Shown: in pieces, positions 16,166-25,600 of the stretch
How positions within the stretch are numbered: the first letter of the stretch is position 1
Layout: every line of letters begins with the position of its first letter
Assembly: GCF_001610895.1 (NCBI RefSeq)
Contig: NZ_CP011273.1
Coordinates: 1,550,001-1,614,000, forward strand
Origin: Planctomyces sp. SH-PL62
GTDB lineage: Bacteria > Planctomycetota > Planctomycetia > Isosphaerales > Isosphaeraceae
Direction of reading: 5' to 3'
Length of the DNA stretch: 64,000 nucleotides
The notes under the pieces: model-generated
Database searches by the model: none
Seen by the model: only the letters and a program-made list of their open reading frames with translations
What the model was told of the DNA's origin: nothing
Translations under genes and position numbers: made by a program

Positions 16166-17272
16166 ATGGGCGACGAGACGGTGCACGACGGCTTCTGGAC
16201 GGAAATCGACCCTGAGGAATCGCGGATCGTCGCGCTGACCGACGCCCTCCGCGCCGAGGACGGCCCGGCCGACCTCGCGGGCGGCTGGCCCGAGGCCCTC
16301 TGGTCGCGGCTGGTCGACGCCGGCGCGACCCGCTGGTCGGTCGCGAGGGAGCAGGGGGGGGACGCCTGCCCGCGCCCGCTGGCGGTCCAGCGCTACGCGA
16401 GGTTGGCCGAGGCCAGCCTGACGGCCGTCTTCCTGCTCTCGCAGCACGACGCCGCCGTGCGACGGCTGGCGACGGTCGCCGAGCGGTCGAAGGCGGCCGA
16501 GTGGCTCTCTGCGATCGCCCGGGGCGAGGTGATGGCGACGGTCGGCATCTCGCAGCTCACGACCTCGCGACGACTGGGCGCGAAGGCGCTCGTCGCGACC
16601 GAAATCGGCCCCGACCGCTACCGGCTCGACGGCTCGATGCCCTGGGTGACCGGCGCCGAGCGCGCCGACGTGTTCGTCACCGGCGCCCTCCTGGAAGACG
16701 GCCGCCAGCTCCTCGTCGGCCTCCCCAGCGATCGCCCCGGCCTGACCGTCCTGCCGGCGTTCGAGCTGGCCGCGCTCCAGGCTTCGCGCACCGCCGAGGT
16801 CGTCGTGAAAGGTGTGGAGATCGCGGCGGACGACGTGCTCATGGGACCGACGCGGGAAATCTCCGCGCAGACGGGGGCCGTCGGCACGGCCGGGCTGGAA
16901 ACCTCCGCGCTGGCGCTGGGACAGGCCGCCGCCGCGATCGGCGGGATGGCGTCGCTGACCGCCGACCGCGTGGACCTGATCGAGCCGGTCGAGCTGCTCC
17001 GCGAGAACTGGGGCCAGGCCTGGTCCACCCTGATGCGCTGCGCCCGGGGCGAGGGGGACGCGGCGACCGCCGCCGCGCTCCGCGCCCAGGCGAACGCCCT
17101 GGCCCTGAAATCGACGCAGGCCTTCCTGACCGCCCGGCGCGGCAGCGGCTTCCTCCGCACCGACCCCGCCCAGCGCTGGGCGCGCCAGGCCCTCTTCTTC
17201 CTGGTCTGGTCGTGCCCCTCGCCGATCGCCCAGGCCGCCATCCGCGACCTCGCCGGCCTCTGCCCGGCCTGA
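16166..17272 (+). CDS. acyl-CoA dehydrogenase-like flavoprotein
   Basis: A 368-residue protein with the all-alpha/beta-barrel/all-alpha layout of acyl-CoA dehydrogenases. Visible are the N-terminal helical domain, the FAD-proximal segment EVMATVGISQLTTSRR, a middle beta domain (YRLDGSMPWVTGAERADVFVTGA; FAD-binding W-x-T-G type) and a C-terminal helical domain with ARRGSGFLRTDPAQRWARQA. The usual catalytic Glu was not located with confidence, so it may be a divergent member acting on an unknown acyl thioester. GAGGG before ATG 16166 supports this start over ATG 16145. It is convergent with the large kinase/UDPGP gene, 17 bases away. Confidence 0.75.
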   Translation: MGDETVHDGFWTEIDPEESRIVALTDALRAEDGPADLAGGWPEALWSRLVDAGATRWSVAREQGGDACPRPLAVQRYARLAEASLTAVFLLSQHDAAVRRLATVAERSKAAEWLSAIARGEVMATVGISQLTTSRRLGAKALVATEIGPDRYRLDGSMPWVTGAERADVFVTGALLEDGRQLLVGLPSDRPGLTVLPAFELAALQASRTAEVVVKGVEIAADDVLMGPTREISAQTGAVGTAGLETSALALGQAAAAIGGMASLTADRVDLIEPVELLRENWGQAWSTLMRCARGEGDAATAAALRAQANALALKSTQAFLTARRGSGFLRTDPAQRWARQALFFLVWSCPSPIAQAAIRDLAGLCPA

Positions 17273-17289
17273 GCCGGTCGGGGCTGGGA

Positions 17290-20200
17290 TCAGCCGGGGA
17301 ACTTGCAGAGCGAGGCCACGTAGTCTCGGCTGCCGTCGGTGACCCAGCCGTCGAGCTGGGCGGCGTCCTTGAGCTGCTGACCCCGGCGGCGGTCGACGGA
17401 CAGGAACGAGCAGGGGAGGTCCGGCAGCGAGGTCAGGTCGCCCCAGAGCTTCTCGAACTGCGCGACCGGGAGGACGTCCTCCTGGCCGTGCCCCCAGCGC
17501 TTCTTCACGTCCTTGATGGTGACGTAGGTCGGCACCCGCGCGGCCAGCGAGCGCACGGCGGCGGCGACCTTCTCGGGAGAGCGGCCCAGGTCGTCCCGCG
17601 AGAGGTGGAGCGCCTGGAGCAGGCCGTCGATGCGGACCCACGTCGTCATCGAATTGTAGTAGCGGAGGGCGAACTCCGAATCCTCGCGCGGCTGCGCCAG
17701 CCCTTCGAGCAGCCGAAGCCGCCCGCCGACCCGCGCCAGCCCGCCCCCCCGGTCGTCGATCCGCCTCGGGAGCACTTCGAAGCTCAGGGTCGATCCGGCC
17801 TCGACGACCAGGCCGAGCACGCCCGGATCGACGGACGCGCCCAGCGTGTCGATGTTGTGGACCATCAGCCACTTGAGGTTCGGATGGTCGACCAGAAGCT
17901 TCGCGAGCAGGCCGTTGCGAAGGAGGTTGGGGACCTCGTAGAAGTGCCCCGGCGGGTTGAATCGCTGGAGCGGGACGTTGTCGACGTAGTCGGCCCCTTC
18001 GCCCTGAGACCTGGCCCAGTCGAGGATCGCGCGACGGCCCGCCTCGCGGACCTTCTGCTTGTTCTCGTCGAGGGTCTCGTGCGTCGACTCTTCCCAGAGG
18101 AACGTCAGGTCGCGGGCCATCGGCACGAGCCGCTGGCCGATCGACTGGCCTCGCGAGAGGTGGACGGGACCGTCGTGACCGTAATTGCCGGTGATCGCAA
18201 GTCGGCGGGCGATGGCCTCATGCGTCAGGTAGCTGGTGGTGACCACGTGGGGGATGGTCGCGCCCAGGGCGTCCTGGACGGCCTTCGTCTTGGCGAGGTG
18301 GACCTCCAGAAAGGAGCGGTGGCGGCCCTCGAAGATCGCGAACGGGTTGATCGCCTTGACGACCCCCGCGCCGCTGGTCCAACGGCTGCCGACGCCCGCG
18401 GCCAGCGAAACGACCGCGACCTCGCCGTTTCGGATCAGCCGCTCGCCCAGCGCGACGGCCTCTTTCGGGGCGTGGTCGTGGGCGTCGATCAGGTCCGAGT
18501 CGTCGACGTCGTGGATCTGCATGTCGACCGGGAGCCGATTGCGCGCCAGGCCGATGCGGCCCCGGATCAGGTCCTCGCGGAGCGCCTCGTGCTGGACGGC
18601 GTCGAACCCGTTCGCGAGCCGAACGGCCTCGGCCTCCTGGTCCCACTTCGTCGAGGTCGAGTCGATGGCGCTGCGGGCGACGGGGAAGAGCTTGTTGATC
18701 ATGGTCCGAAAGACCCGCAGCAGCTCGGGCGTCTCGTCCTGGCGGTTGGCGAAGGCGTCGACGTCGGCCTTGCGGAGCGGGTCGAGGCCCGCCGTGCCCT
18801 CGGCGATCATCCGGGGGATCTGGAGCGTGTAGTACCGCGCGGGCATAAGCGCCGAGTCGTCTTGCTGGAGCGTCGCCCAGGTCCCTCGCGGGTTGATCCG
18901 GAAGTCGTAGACGACCGGCTCCATCGCGAACGGCAGCGCGTCGTCGAGCGAGCGCTTGACCCGCCGCATGATGTCGCCGATCCGGGCCTTGAACTCCTCG
19001 TGCCGCGCGGGGTCGACCATGAAGGCCATGCCGCCGCCGGACATGCCGCCGAGCATCAGGAAGCCCCAGAAGTCGTCGCCCAGGGCCTCGCGGGCCTCGC
19101 GGATGATCCCCTCGGTGAAGGCGCTGGTGATCCAGGGGATGATCCCCTTGAGCGGCCCTTCCCAGTTCGCCGTGGTCCAGCCCCCCAGGGCCCGGACGTC
19201 GGCCTTGTCGACGGCCTCGACGACCCCCTCGAAGATCCGGAGCGCCTCGCGACGCGCCCGCCATTCGGCCTCGTCGCGGAGGAGGTACTTGGCCGTCACC
19301 ATGTTCAGGATCGGCCCGACGTTCTGGGCCATGCCGCCGTGGACCAGGACCATGCTGCTCGCCAGCGACTCGGCGAACGAGAGGCCGGGCCCGGCCCCGT
19401 CGGCGGCCCGGGACTTGAGCTCGACGTCGACCAGGCGGTGCTCGGGGAGCAGGCGCCCCCGGCTGACTCCCCATTCCGGGTCCCCCTCTCCGGCGGGGAC
19501 GCCCATGATGAGCTTCACGCCGGGGAAGACCCCCCCCGAATCCTGCCAGCCGCCGCCCGAGCCCCCCAGCCACTCGCCCAGGATCGCGCGGGCGACGACG
19601 ACCCGGGATTCCTCCAGGTCCAGCGGGCCGACGAGGTTCGTGGTCTGGCCGGTCGCGCGCATCAGCAAGGCGATCAGCGAGGCGAGCAGGTTCGTCGAGA
19701 CCGCCAGCCGCGACCCCTTGGGGATGTCGTTGACCTTGCTGACGATCTCCAGGCCGTGCCCCGGGCGGACCACCCGCGCCAGGAGGTCGGCGAGCGTGGC
19801 GGTCGTCCCTTCGAGCGACGGCGGGACCAGGCCCGAGGCGATCACCCCGGCCTTCACCAGCCCGAGATAGTCGTTGCCGAAGTTGAACAGCTCCTCCAGC
19901 GTGTCGACGTCCTTGGTGGCGTCGAGGTCGATGCTGGTGAGGCGGAGGATCGGCTCGGAGATCACGCGGAGCCGGCACTCGATGGGGGGCGTGGGGGCGT
20001 CGTCGCGGCCGTGGACGCCCAGGTCCACCGAGATGTTCAGGACCCGCGCCCCCTCGGGGAAGTCCATCCCCAGGAAGAAGATGTCCGACCAGCCGCTGTG
20101 CGAGAGGTCGAGCCGCACCGGCGTCCGCTCCATCAGGATCGGGTGCAGGCCGTCGGCCGAGTCTCGTTCGAGGAGCCTCGCGTCGAGCCGGAGCGGATGC

Positions 20201-20670
20201 TCGTCGACGCCCCCCACCCGGAACATCCAGCGGTTCCCCGGGCAGCTTCGGACCGACCGGCGGACCTGGTCGGCGAGCGTCTGGAACGCGATCTGGTCGT
20301 ACGCCTGCGCCAGGGCGCTGCAGATCGCGCCGTTGGGCCGGTGCTCCTTGAGCACGGCCCGGAACGCGGTCACGGCCTGCTCGTAGCGACGCTCCATCAG
20401 GTCCATGTAGCCGTCGAACGGGATCAGCCCGGTACGGCGGACGGAGGCGTCCTCCTGGACGTCGTACCGATAGATCGCGTGCAGGAAGAGCGAGGCGCGG
20501 ACCCGCTCGTAGAGGTTCTCGGAGCGTCGTCGGAATCGCTCCAGCTCCTCGCAGGCCTGGAGCTTCTCCGCGAGGCTCGCCCCCGCGACGAGCGAGCGGG
20601 CGGAGCGGTCGCGGATCGCGGGGTCCGAGCCGGTGATGGTCTCGATGAGGATGGAGCCGAGTGATGCCAT
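17290..20670 (-). CDS. fused GHMP-kinase-like / UDPGP-family nucleotidyltransferase
   Basis: An 1126-residue cytosolic protein with three parts. Residues 1 to about 150 are helical, TPR-like (YEQAVTAFRAVLKEH). Residues about 200-680 resemble the L-fucokinase branch of GHMP kinases: IPKGSRLAVSTN at about 317 where fucokinases have PKGSGLGTSS, and GSGGGWQDSGGVFPGVKLI at about 371. Residues about 710-1126 match UDP-glucose pyrophosphorylase-type enzymes: VVSLAAGVGSRW, FLEVHLAKTKAV, MVHNIDTLGASVDPGVLG, and FALRYYNSMTTWVRIDGLL. The kinase phosphate loop has lost its glycines and may be inactive. Such a fusion would convert a free sugar to NDP-sugar, but with domain order opposite to Bacteroides Fkp. 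The sugar is unknown. It is co-directional with, and 61 bases downstream of, a GalU-like gene. Confidence 0.75.
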   Translation of the reverse strand: MASLGSILIETITGSDPAIRDRSARSLVAGASLAEKLQACEELERFRRRSENLYERVRASLFLHAIYRYDVQEDASVRRTGLIPFDGYMDLMERRYEQAVTAFRAVLKEHRPNGAICSALAQAYDQIAFQTLADQVRRSVRSCPGNRWMFRVGGVDEHPLRLDARLLERDSADGLHPILMERTPVRLDLSHSGWSDIFFLGMDFPEGARVLNISVDLGVHGRDDAPTPPIECRLRVISEPILRLTSIDLDATKDVDTLEELFNFGNDYLGLVKAGVIASGLVPPSLEGTTATLADLLARVVRPGHGLEIVSKVNDIPKGSRLAVSTNLLASLIALLMRATGQTTNLVGPLDLEESRVVVARAILGEWLGGSGGGWQDSGGVFPGVKLIMGVPAGEGDPEWGVSRGRLLPEHRLVDVELKSRAADGAGPGLSFAESLASSMVLVHGGMAQNVGPILNMVTAKYLLRDEAEWRARREALRIFEGVVEAVDKADVRALGGWTTANWEGPLKGIIPWITSAFTEGIIREAREALGDDFWGFLMLGGMSGGGMAFMVDPARHEEFKARIGDIMRRVKRSLDDALPFAMEPVVYDFRINPRGTWATLQQDDSALMPARYYTLQIPRMIAEGTAGLDPLRKADVDAFANRQDETPELLRVFRTMINKLFPVARSAIDSTSTKWDQEAEAVRLANGFDAVQHEALREDLIRGRIGLARNRLPVDMQIHDVDDSDLIDAHDHAPKEAVALGERLIRNGEVAVVSLAAGVGSRWTSGAGVVKAINPFAIFEGRHRSFLEVHLAKTKAVQDALGATIPHVVTTSYLTHEAIARRLAITGNYGHDGPVHLSRGQSIGQRLVPMARDLTFLWEESTHETLDENKQKVREAGRRAILDWARSQGEGADYVDNVPLQRFNPPGHFYEVPNLLRNGLLAKLLVDHPNLKWLMVHNIDTLGASVDPGVLGLVVEAGSTLSFEVLPRRIDDRGGGLARVGGRLRLLEGLAQPREDSEFALRYYNSMTTWVRIDGLLQALHLSRDDLGRSPEKVAAAVRSLAARVPTYVTIKDVKKRWGHGQEDVLPVAQFEKLWGDLTSLPDLPCSFLSVDRRRGQQLKDAAQLDGWVTDGSRDYVASLCKFPG

Positions 20671-20731
20671 GATCGTCCGCGATTCACGGGTGATGGGGCG
20701 GGGGAGGGGACGCGCGCCGGCGGACGGCCGT

Positions 20732-21691
20732 TCAACGCGACGACGAGGATGGCTCGATCCGGGCGGCCGCGTCCAGCAGGACGGCCAGGATCCGCTCGCG
20801 GTCGACGCCCGACATCGCCAGCGCGACCTGGGCCTCGATGGTCCCGAACTTGACCCCGAGGTTGAACCGCTGGCCGTGGGTCTCGAGCGCCAGGTACTTC
20901 TCGCGCCTCGCCAGTTGGTTGAGCGCCGAGGTGAGCTGGATCGCGCCGTGCTCGCGGCGGTCCTGGTTCACGGCCTCGTCCAGCAGCTCGAACACCGTGG
21001 GCGTCAGGACGTGCATCCCGAAGAAGCAGAGGTAATGCCCGGCGCGGAGGCCGGGGACGTGCAGCCGAAGCTCGGCGAGGGTGGGGTTGGGCTTCTCGAG
21101 GATCTCGTCGATCGCGTAGACGTCGGGCCGATCCGCCAGCCGACGGCCCGTCAGCGTGCCGTACTGGTGGATCAGATGCTCGCGGGTCGCCTGCACCGCC
21201 GAGACCGCGCACGACTCGGCCGTCGCCAGGTCGATGAGCTGGCGGGCGCAGCGCCGGGGGTCGGACGAGAGATACAGGTGGTCCCCCAGCAGAAGGAGGA
21301 AGGGGTCTCCGCCCACGAACTGTCGGGCGCACCAGACGGCATGGCCGTAGCCCCGGGGCTCGTCCTGTACGGCGAACGTCAGCCGCTCCTCCAGGTGCAG
21401 CAGCCGCTGGGCCTGCTCGTCGGCCCATTCGACCTCGCGGAAGGCCGTGCGGAGATTCTCCGCGTAGTTGCGGAAATGGCTCCGGTAGACCGCCTCGTCG
21501 CCGGGGGCGCTGACGACGCAGATCTCCTCGATCCCGCTCTCCAGCGCCTCCTCGGCGATGATCTGGATGACCGGCTTGGTGAGGCCGTCGCGGTCGACGA
21601 TCGGCAGCATGGCTTTCTGGACCGTGTCCGACGCCGGATACTGCCGGGCGCCCCGGCCCGCGGCGGTGATGACTGCCTTCGTGATGAACAC
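20732..21691 (-). CDS. GalU-like sugar-1-phosphate nucleotidyltransferase
   Basis: A 319-residue nucleotidyltransferase of the GalU/RmlA superfamily, joining NTP and a sugar 1-phosphate. It shows the nucleotide loop ITAAGRGARQYPAS, the KAMLPIVD motif, KPVIQIIAEEAL, GYGHAVWCARQFV, LLLLGDHLYLS with the metal-binding Asp, and EILEKPNPTLAELR, all as in GalU. I chose GTG 21691 (V-FITKAVIT), preceded by GGGGTAGGGA; the frame is open upstream but Arg-rich. It forms an apparent operon with the kinase/UDPGP fusion, suggesting a shared NDP-sugar route. UTP and glucose 1-phosphate are the likely substrates by family, but not proven. Confidence 0.82.
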   Translation of the reverse strand: MFITKAVITAAGRGARQYPASDTVQKAMLPIVDRDGLTKPVIQIIAEEALESGIEEICVVSAPGDEAVYRSHFRNYAENLRTAFREVEWADEQAQRLLHLEERLTFAVQDEPRGYGHAVWCARQFVGGDPFLLLLGDHLYLSSDPRRCARQLIDLATAESCAVSAVQATREHLIHQYGTLTGRRLADRPDVYAIDEILEKPNPTLAELRLHVPGLRAGHYLCFFGMHVLTPTVFELLDEAVNQDRREHGAIQLTSALNQLARREKYLALETHGQRFNLGVKFGTIEAQVALAMSGVDRERILAVLLDAAARIEPSSSSR

Positions 21692-21934
21692 GTCCCTACC
21701 CCTTCGGCGGAAAGACCCGCTCCCCTCGAAAACCCCGACCCGCACGCCGCGCCCCGCGGAGCGTCGCAAGAGTCGCCTTCGCTCGGCGTCCTCGCGCGAC
21801 CGCGCGCATCCCGGTTGCAGTCTAATCACCGCCGCGACGGCCGGGAAAGGCGGTTGCCCCCCCGCTTCCACTTCGCGGCCATCCCCCCCTTCGGCCCCCC
21901 AGAACGGATTTCGGGGAACTCGGGGACTGCCCTG

Positions 21935-21963
21935 TTGACTTCCTCCCCCGCGGACAATAATCT
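21935..21963 (+). promoter_or_regulatory. sigma-70-type promoter of tRNA-Asp
   Basis: TTGACT (21935-21940), a 17-base spacer and TAATCT (21958-21963) form a near-consensus promoter ending about 57 bases before the tRNA. The 330-base space from 21692 to the tRNA otherwise shows no gene. Confidence 0.7.
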
Positions 21964-22020
21964 ATGACTATTCCAACGCAGCACACGGCAACGCAAACAC
22001 AAGCGAGGCCAGACGCTCTT

Positions 22021-22094
22021 GGGGATGTAGCTCAATTGGTTAGAGCACCGGCCTGTCACGCCGGAGGTTGTGGGTTCGAGCCCCATCATCCTCG
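22021..22094 (+). tRNA. tRNA-Asp (GTC)
   Basis: A full cloverleaf is readable. The acceptor stem GGGGATG pairs with CATCCTC (one G-T pair); D stem GCTC/GAGC; anticodon stem CCGGC/GCCGG around loop CTGTCAC with anticodon GTC; variable AGGTT; T arm GTGGG-TTCGAGC-CCCAT; discriminator G. CCA is not encoded. It has its own promoter upstream and a hairpin downstream. Confidence 0.97.
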
Positions 22095-22105
22095 CTAGTC
22101 CTTAA

Positions 22106-22127
22106 GGGTGGATCTTCAAGTCCACCC
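22106..22127 (+). terminator. hairpin downstream of tRNA-Asp
   Basis: GGGTGGA (22106-22112) pairs with TCCACCC (22121-22127) around an 8-base loop, 11 bases after the tRNA. It lacks a T tract but is well placed to end or protect the tRNA precursor. Confidence 0.5.
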
Positions 22128-22633
22128 CACACAATCCGATCGCGATTTCTTCGCCTCCCGACTCCCAACATGGGAATATCGCGGAGGCGTTGTTGCGTTT
22201 CAGGCCTGGGCATCAAATCGGGCGTTTCGCCGGGCCTGGTCATGAAGCGCCGATGGCCGGGAGCGCCCACCTTCCGGCGGTTCGTCCGCCACCCTCGCGG
22301 CGGGATGGACGAATTGGTGCGCTCCGCACCGGAATCCTTGGATGGACCGTCGGAGATCGACGAGCCATCCAAAAAAGGAGCCTCCTCAGTCAACTCCACC
22401 GAGTTCCGGCGGAAGACCTTGGCGTACCAGGGTTCCCAGAACCCGTGGCACCCCGATCGCCGCCTCCCGACCCTTCGAGGTGGTGGTGTTAGGTGAGGAG
22501 TGTCAAAAAAAACGCGCCGCCCGTCGCCGTGTCCCGAGCTTCACGGATGAACCGCTCAGCCTCTGGAAACGGCGACGTGCTTCGGCGCGTCGGTCGGCCC
22601 CCCGTGGGGACGGGGGGCGCGGTCGGTTGAGGA
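22128..22633. other. gene-free stretch between tRNA-Asp and the RTX gene
   Basis: About 500 bases with short open frames on both strands that carry no recognisable motif. One of them runs antisense through the tRNA, a common false call. I see no promoter or repeat that I would name. Confidence 0.5.
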
Positions 22634-25600
22634 TCAGGCCTTGCCAGGACGGCGGCCGACGCCGACGGACTGGATGAGGGCCTGACGTCCGGCGAACGGT
22701 GAGGGCTTCGTGAGCGGGGCCTTGCCGTTCAACTGGACGCGGGCCGGGCCCGAGCGGTTGGGCCTGCGGGGCGGGTGGGCCACCACCACGCCGTCGTGCC
22801 GCTCCTGCCAGCCGGTGTAGGCCGAGGCCGGGATGACGAAGGTGACGAAGTCGCAGACCTCTTCGGGGGGCGGAACTTCGAAGAGTCCGCCGCCGTGGAA
22901 GTCGTGGTTCTGCCCGCCGTCCAGCGCCATGACGTCGTAGGTGCGGGGGTCGGTGCGCTGGTGGGAGTAGCCGATGTCGTTGCCGAAGCCGCCGAGGACG
23001 ATTTCGCGGATGCCGTCGTCGCCGGCGTCGAGGACGTTGTCGCCGTTGCCGCCGTCGACCTGGTCGTCGCCTAAGCCGCCGTAGATGACGTCGGCGCCGT
23101 CGTTCGGCAGGCTCGGGTCGCGCGGGGCGTGGACGACGTTGGCGGTCTCGGGAGTCCCGCCGAGGATGACGTCGTCGCCGTCGCCGCCGTAGAGGAGGTC
23201 GTTTCCGAAGCCGCCCCAGATCACGTCATTGCCGGCGAGGCCCCAGGCGACGTCGGCGCCGTTCCCGGCGTCGATGAAGTCGTCGCCGTCGCCGCCGACC
23301 AGGAAGTCGTCGCCGTCGCCGCCGGACAGGGAATCGTTACCGACCGAGCCCCAGATCTGATCGCTGCCGGAGCCGCCGAGGAGCGTGTCGTCGCCCGCGT
23401 CGCCGACGAGCACGTCGTCGTCGTCGCCGCCTTCGATGTAGTCGTTGCCGTCGGTCGTGGGATCGCCGGGTTCACCGTCGTCGAGGCCGCCGCAGAGGCG
23501 GTCGCGACCGGCTCCGCCGTAGATGAAGTCGGCGCCGAGGCCGCCGTGGACCACGTCGTCGCCCGCGCCGGCCCAGATGCGGTCGTCGCCCTCGCCGCCC
23601 AGGATGACGTCGTCGCCGTCCTGACCCATCACGAGGTCGGCGCCGGTCCCGGCGTCGATCGTGTCGTTACCGGCTCCCCCGCGGATGACGTCGTCGCCGG
23701 CCGATCCCCAGATCCGATCGTCGCCGTCGCCGCCGTCGATCTGGTCCGCGCCGTCTCCGCCGTCGATCTGGTCGTTCCCCGCATCGCCGGAGATGATGTC
23801 GTCGCCCTCTTGGCCGGCGATGAGGTCGTCGCCGTCACCGCCGGAGATCCGATCGGCGCCGAGCCCCCCCTCGATCCGGTCGTCGCCGATTCCTCCTTCG
23901 AGAACGTCGTCGCCGGGTCCGCCATAGATCTGGTCGGCGTCTTCATCGCCGAAGATCGTGTCGTCGCCGTCTCCGCCGTCGATCACGTCGGCCCCCGCGC
24001 CGCCGGAGATCCGGTCGTCGCCGGCGCCGCCGAGGATGACGTCGATGTCGTCCTCACCGAAGGCGAGTCCTTGATACGAGAGGACGCCGATCAGGTCGTC
24101 GCCGTCGCCGCCGAAGATGACGTCATACCCCGCATCGCCGTTGAGCGTGTCGTCACCGGCGCCGCCGTCGATGTAGTCGTTCCCCTGGCCAGCCCCGATC
24201 TTGTAGATGACGGTCGACCCACAGTCGGAGTCGGCGTCGCCGAGGATCACGTCGTCGCCGTCGCCGCCGGAGAGCTTGTCATCGCCGGCGCCGCCGAGGA
24301 TCACGTCGGAGCCGATCCCACCCTCGATGACGTCGTGGCCGTCGTTGCCGGCCAGCCGGTCGCGGCCCGCCCCGCCGTCGATGTAGTCGTTCCCGCCGGC
24401 TCCCCAGATCGAGTCGTTGCCGAGACCGCCGAGGAGAACGTCGACGCCGTCGTTGCCGCAGATCGAGTCGTTGCCGGCGCCGCCGTCGATGAACAACGGG
24501 CAGTCGCCGCCGGCCCCTTCGAGCCGGTCGTTGCCGGCCTCGCCGAAGAGCCTGCCATTGGCGCGGACGAAGTCGTCCCCGTCGCCGGCGTAGACGATGA
24601 GGCCGATCTCCTCCTCGACTCCCATCGACGCCTGGATCGAGTCGTCGCCCTGGCCGGCGTTGATCGTGAGGACGTCGTCGCCGGGCTGGAGCGGGCAGTT
24701 CGCCGAGCTGTTGGAGATGACGACCCGGGCGTTCTGCGATTGCTGGACGTCCACGACGCCCGCGCTCGGCGACGTGACGCCGATGACGTCGCCGAGGCTC
24801 GTGCCGCCGACGACGACGAGGTCGCGGACGGCGTCGGCGCCGAGGTCGACGTTGACCCGCCGCAGATCGGTGTCGCGGAGGTCGCCCACGACGAACGAAT
24901 CGGAGGCGTTCGAGCCGGTCACGTCGAGCTGCTCGACCGCGCCGATGTCCAGCGCGAAGAGTCCGAGGTTCGTGCGCCGGAAGAGGACGCGGGTGCCGTT
25001 CGCCTGGACCAGGAAGTCATTTCCGGCCGCCGGGGCGCCGAAGACTCGGACCACGTCGTTCCCGCCGCCGCCTTCGATCACGTCGCTGCCGTCGCCGTTG
25101 TTCCAGACGAAGCGGTCGGAGCCGGCACCGCCGAACATCTGGTCGGAGCCGCGTCCGCCGGTCAGGACGTCGTTGCCGGGTCCGCCCTCGATCCGGTCGT
25201 TCCCGTCGCCGCCGGTCAGGGTGTCGTCGCCCATTCCGCCACGAATCTCGGCGGCGGTCGTCGACCCGCTCAGGGTGACCACGTCGTTGCCGTCGCCTGC
25301 ATCGACGTAGACGAAGAGGCCGGCGATGGCGAGCCCGAGGGTCACGGCGTCGTTCCCGCCCCTGGTCTCGACCTCCAGCCGTTCGATCCCGCCCGCGAGG
25401 GTGACGGGCATGCCGTCGATGGTGACGACGTTTCCGGCCGAGGTCACCTGGGTCGGCCCATCGCCGCCGACGAGCCTCACCGTGTCGAAGCCGAGCGCGC
25501 CGTCGGCCGTCAGGCCGCCCCGATAGCCGTTGAAGCTGACCGTCGGAATCGTGTCGACGGTCGTGACGCGCCCGCTGCCGGTGATCGGCCCGGTCACCTC

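Noticed and set aside
16501-20664. A 1387-residue plus-strand frame opposite the kinase/UDPGP gene
   Set aside because: A composition shadow without motifs; it also overlaps the acyl-CoA dehydrogenase-like gene in another frame.
21826-22399. Minus-strand frames running through the tRNA-Asp gene
   Set aside because: They are antisense to the tRNA, a well-known source of false proteins (motif GLEPTTSGVTGRCSNQLSY).
22342-22677. Short plus-strand frames between tRNA-Asp and the RTX gene
   Set aside because: No family features, poor starts, and they run into the 3' end of the RTX gene on the other strand.
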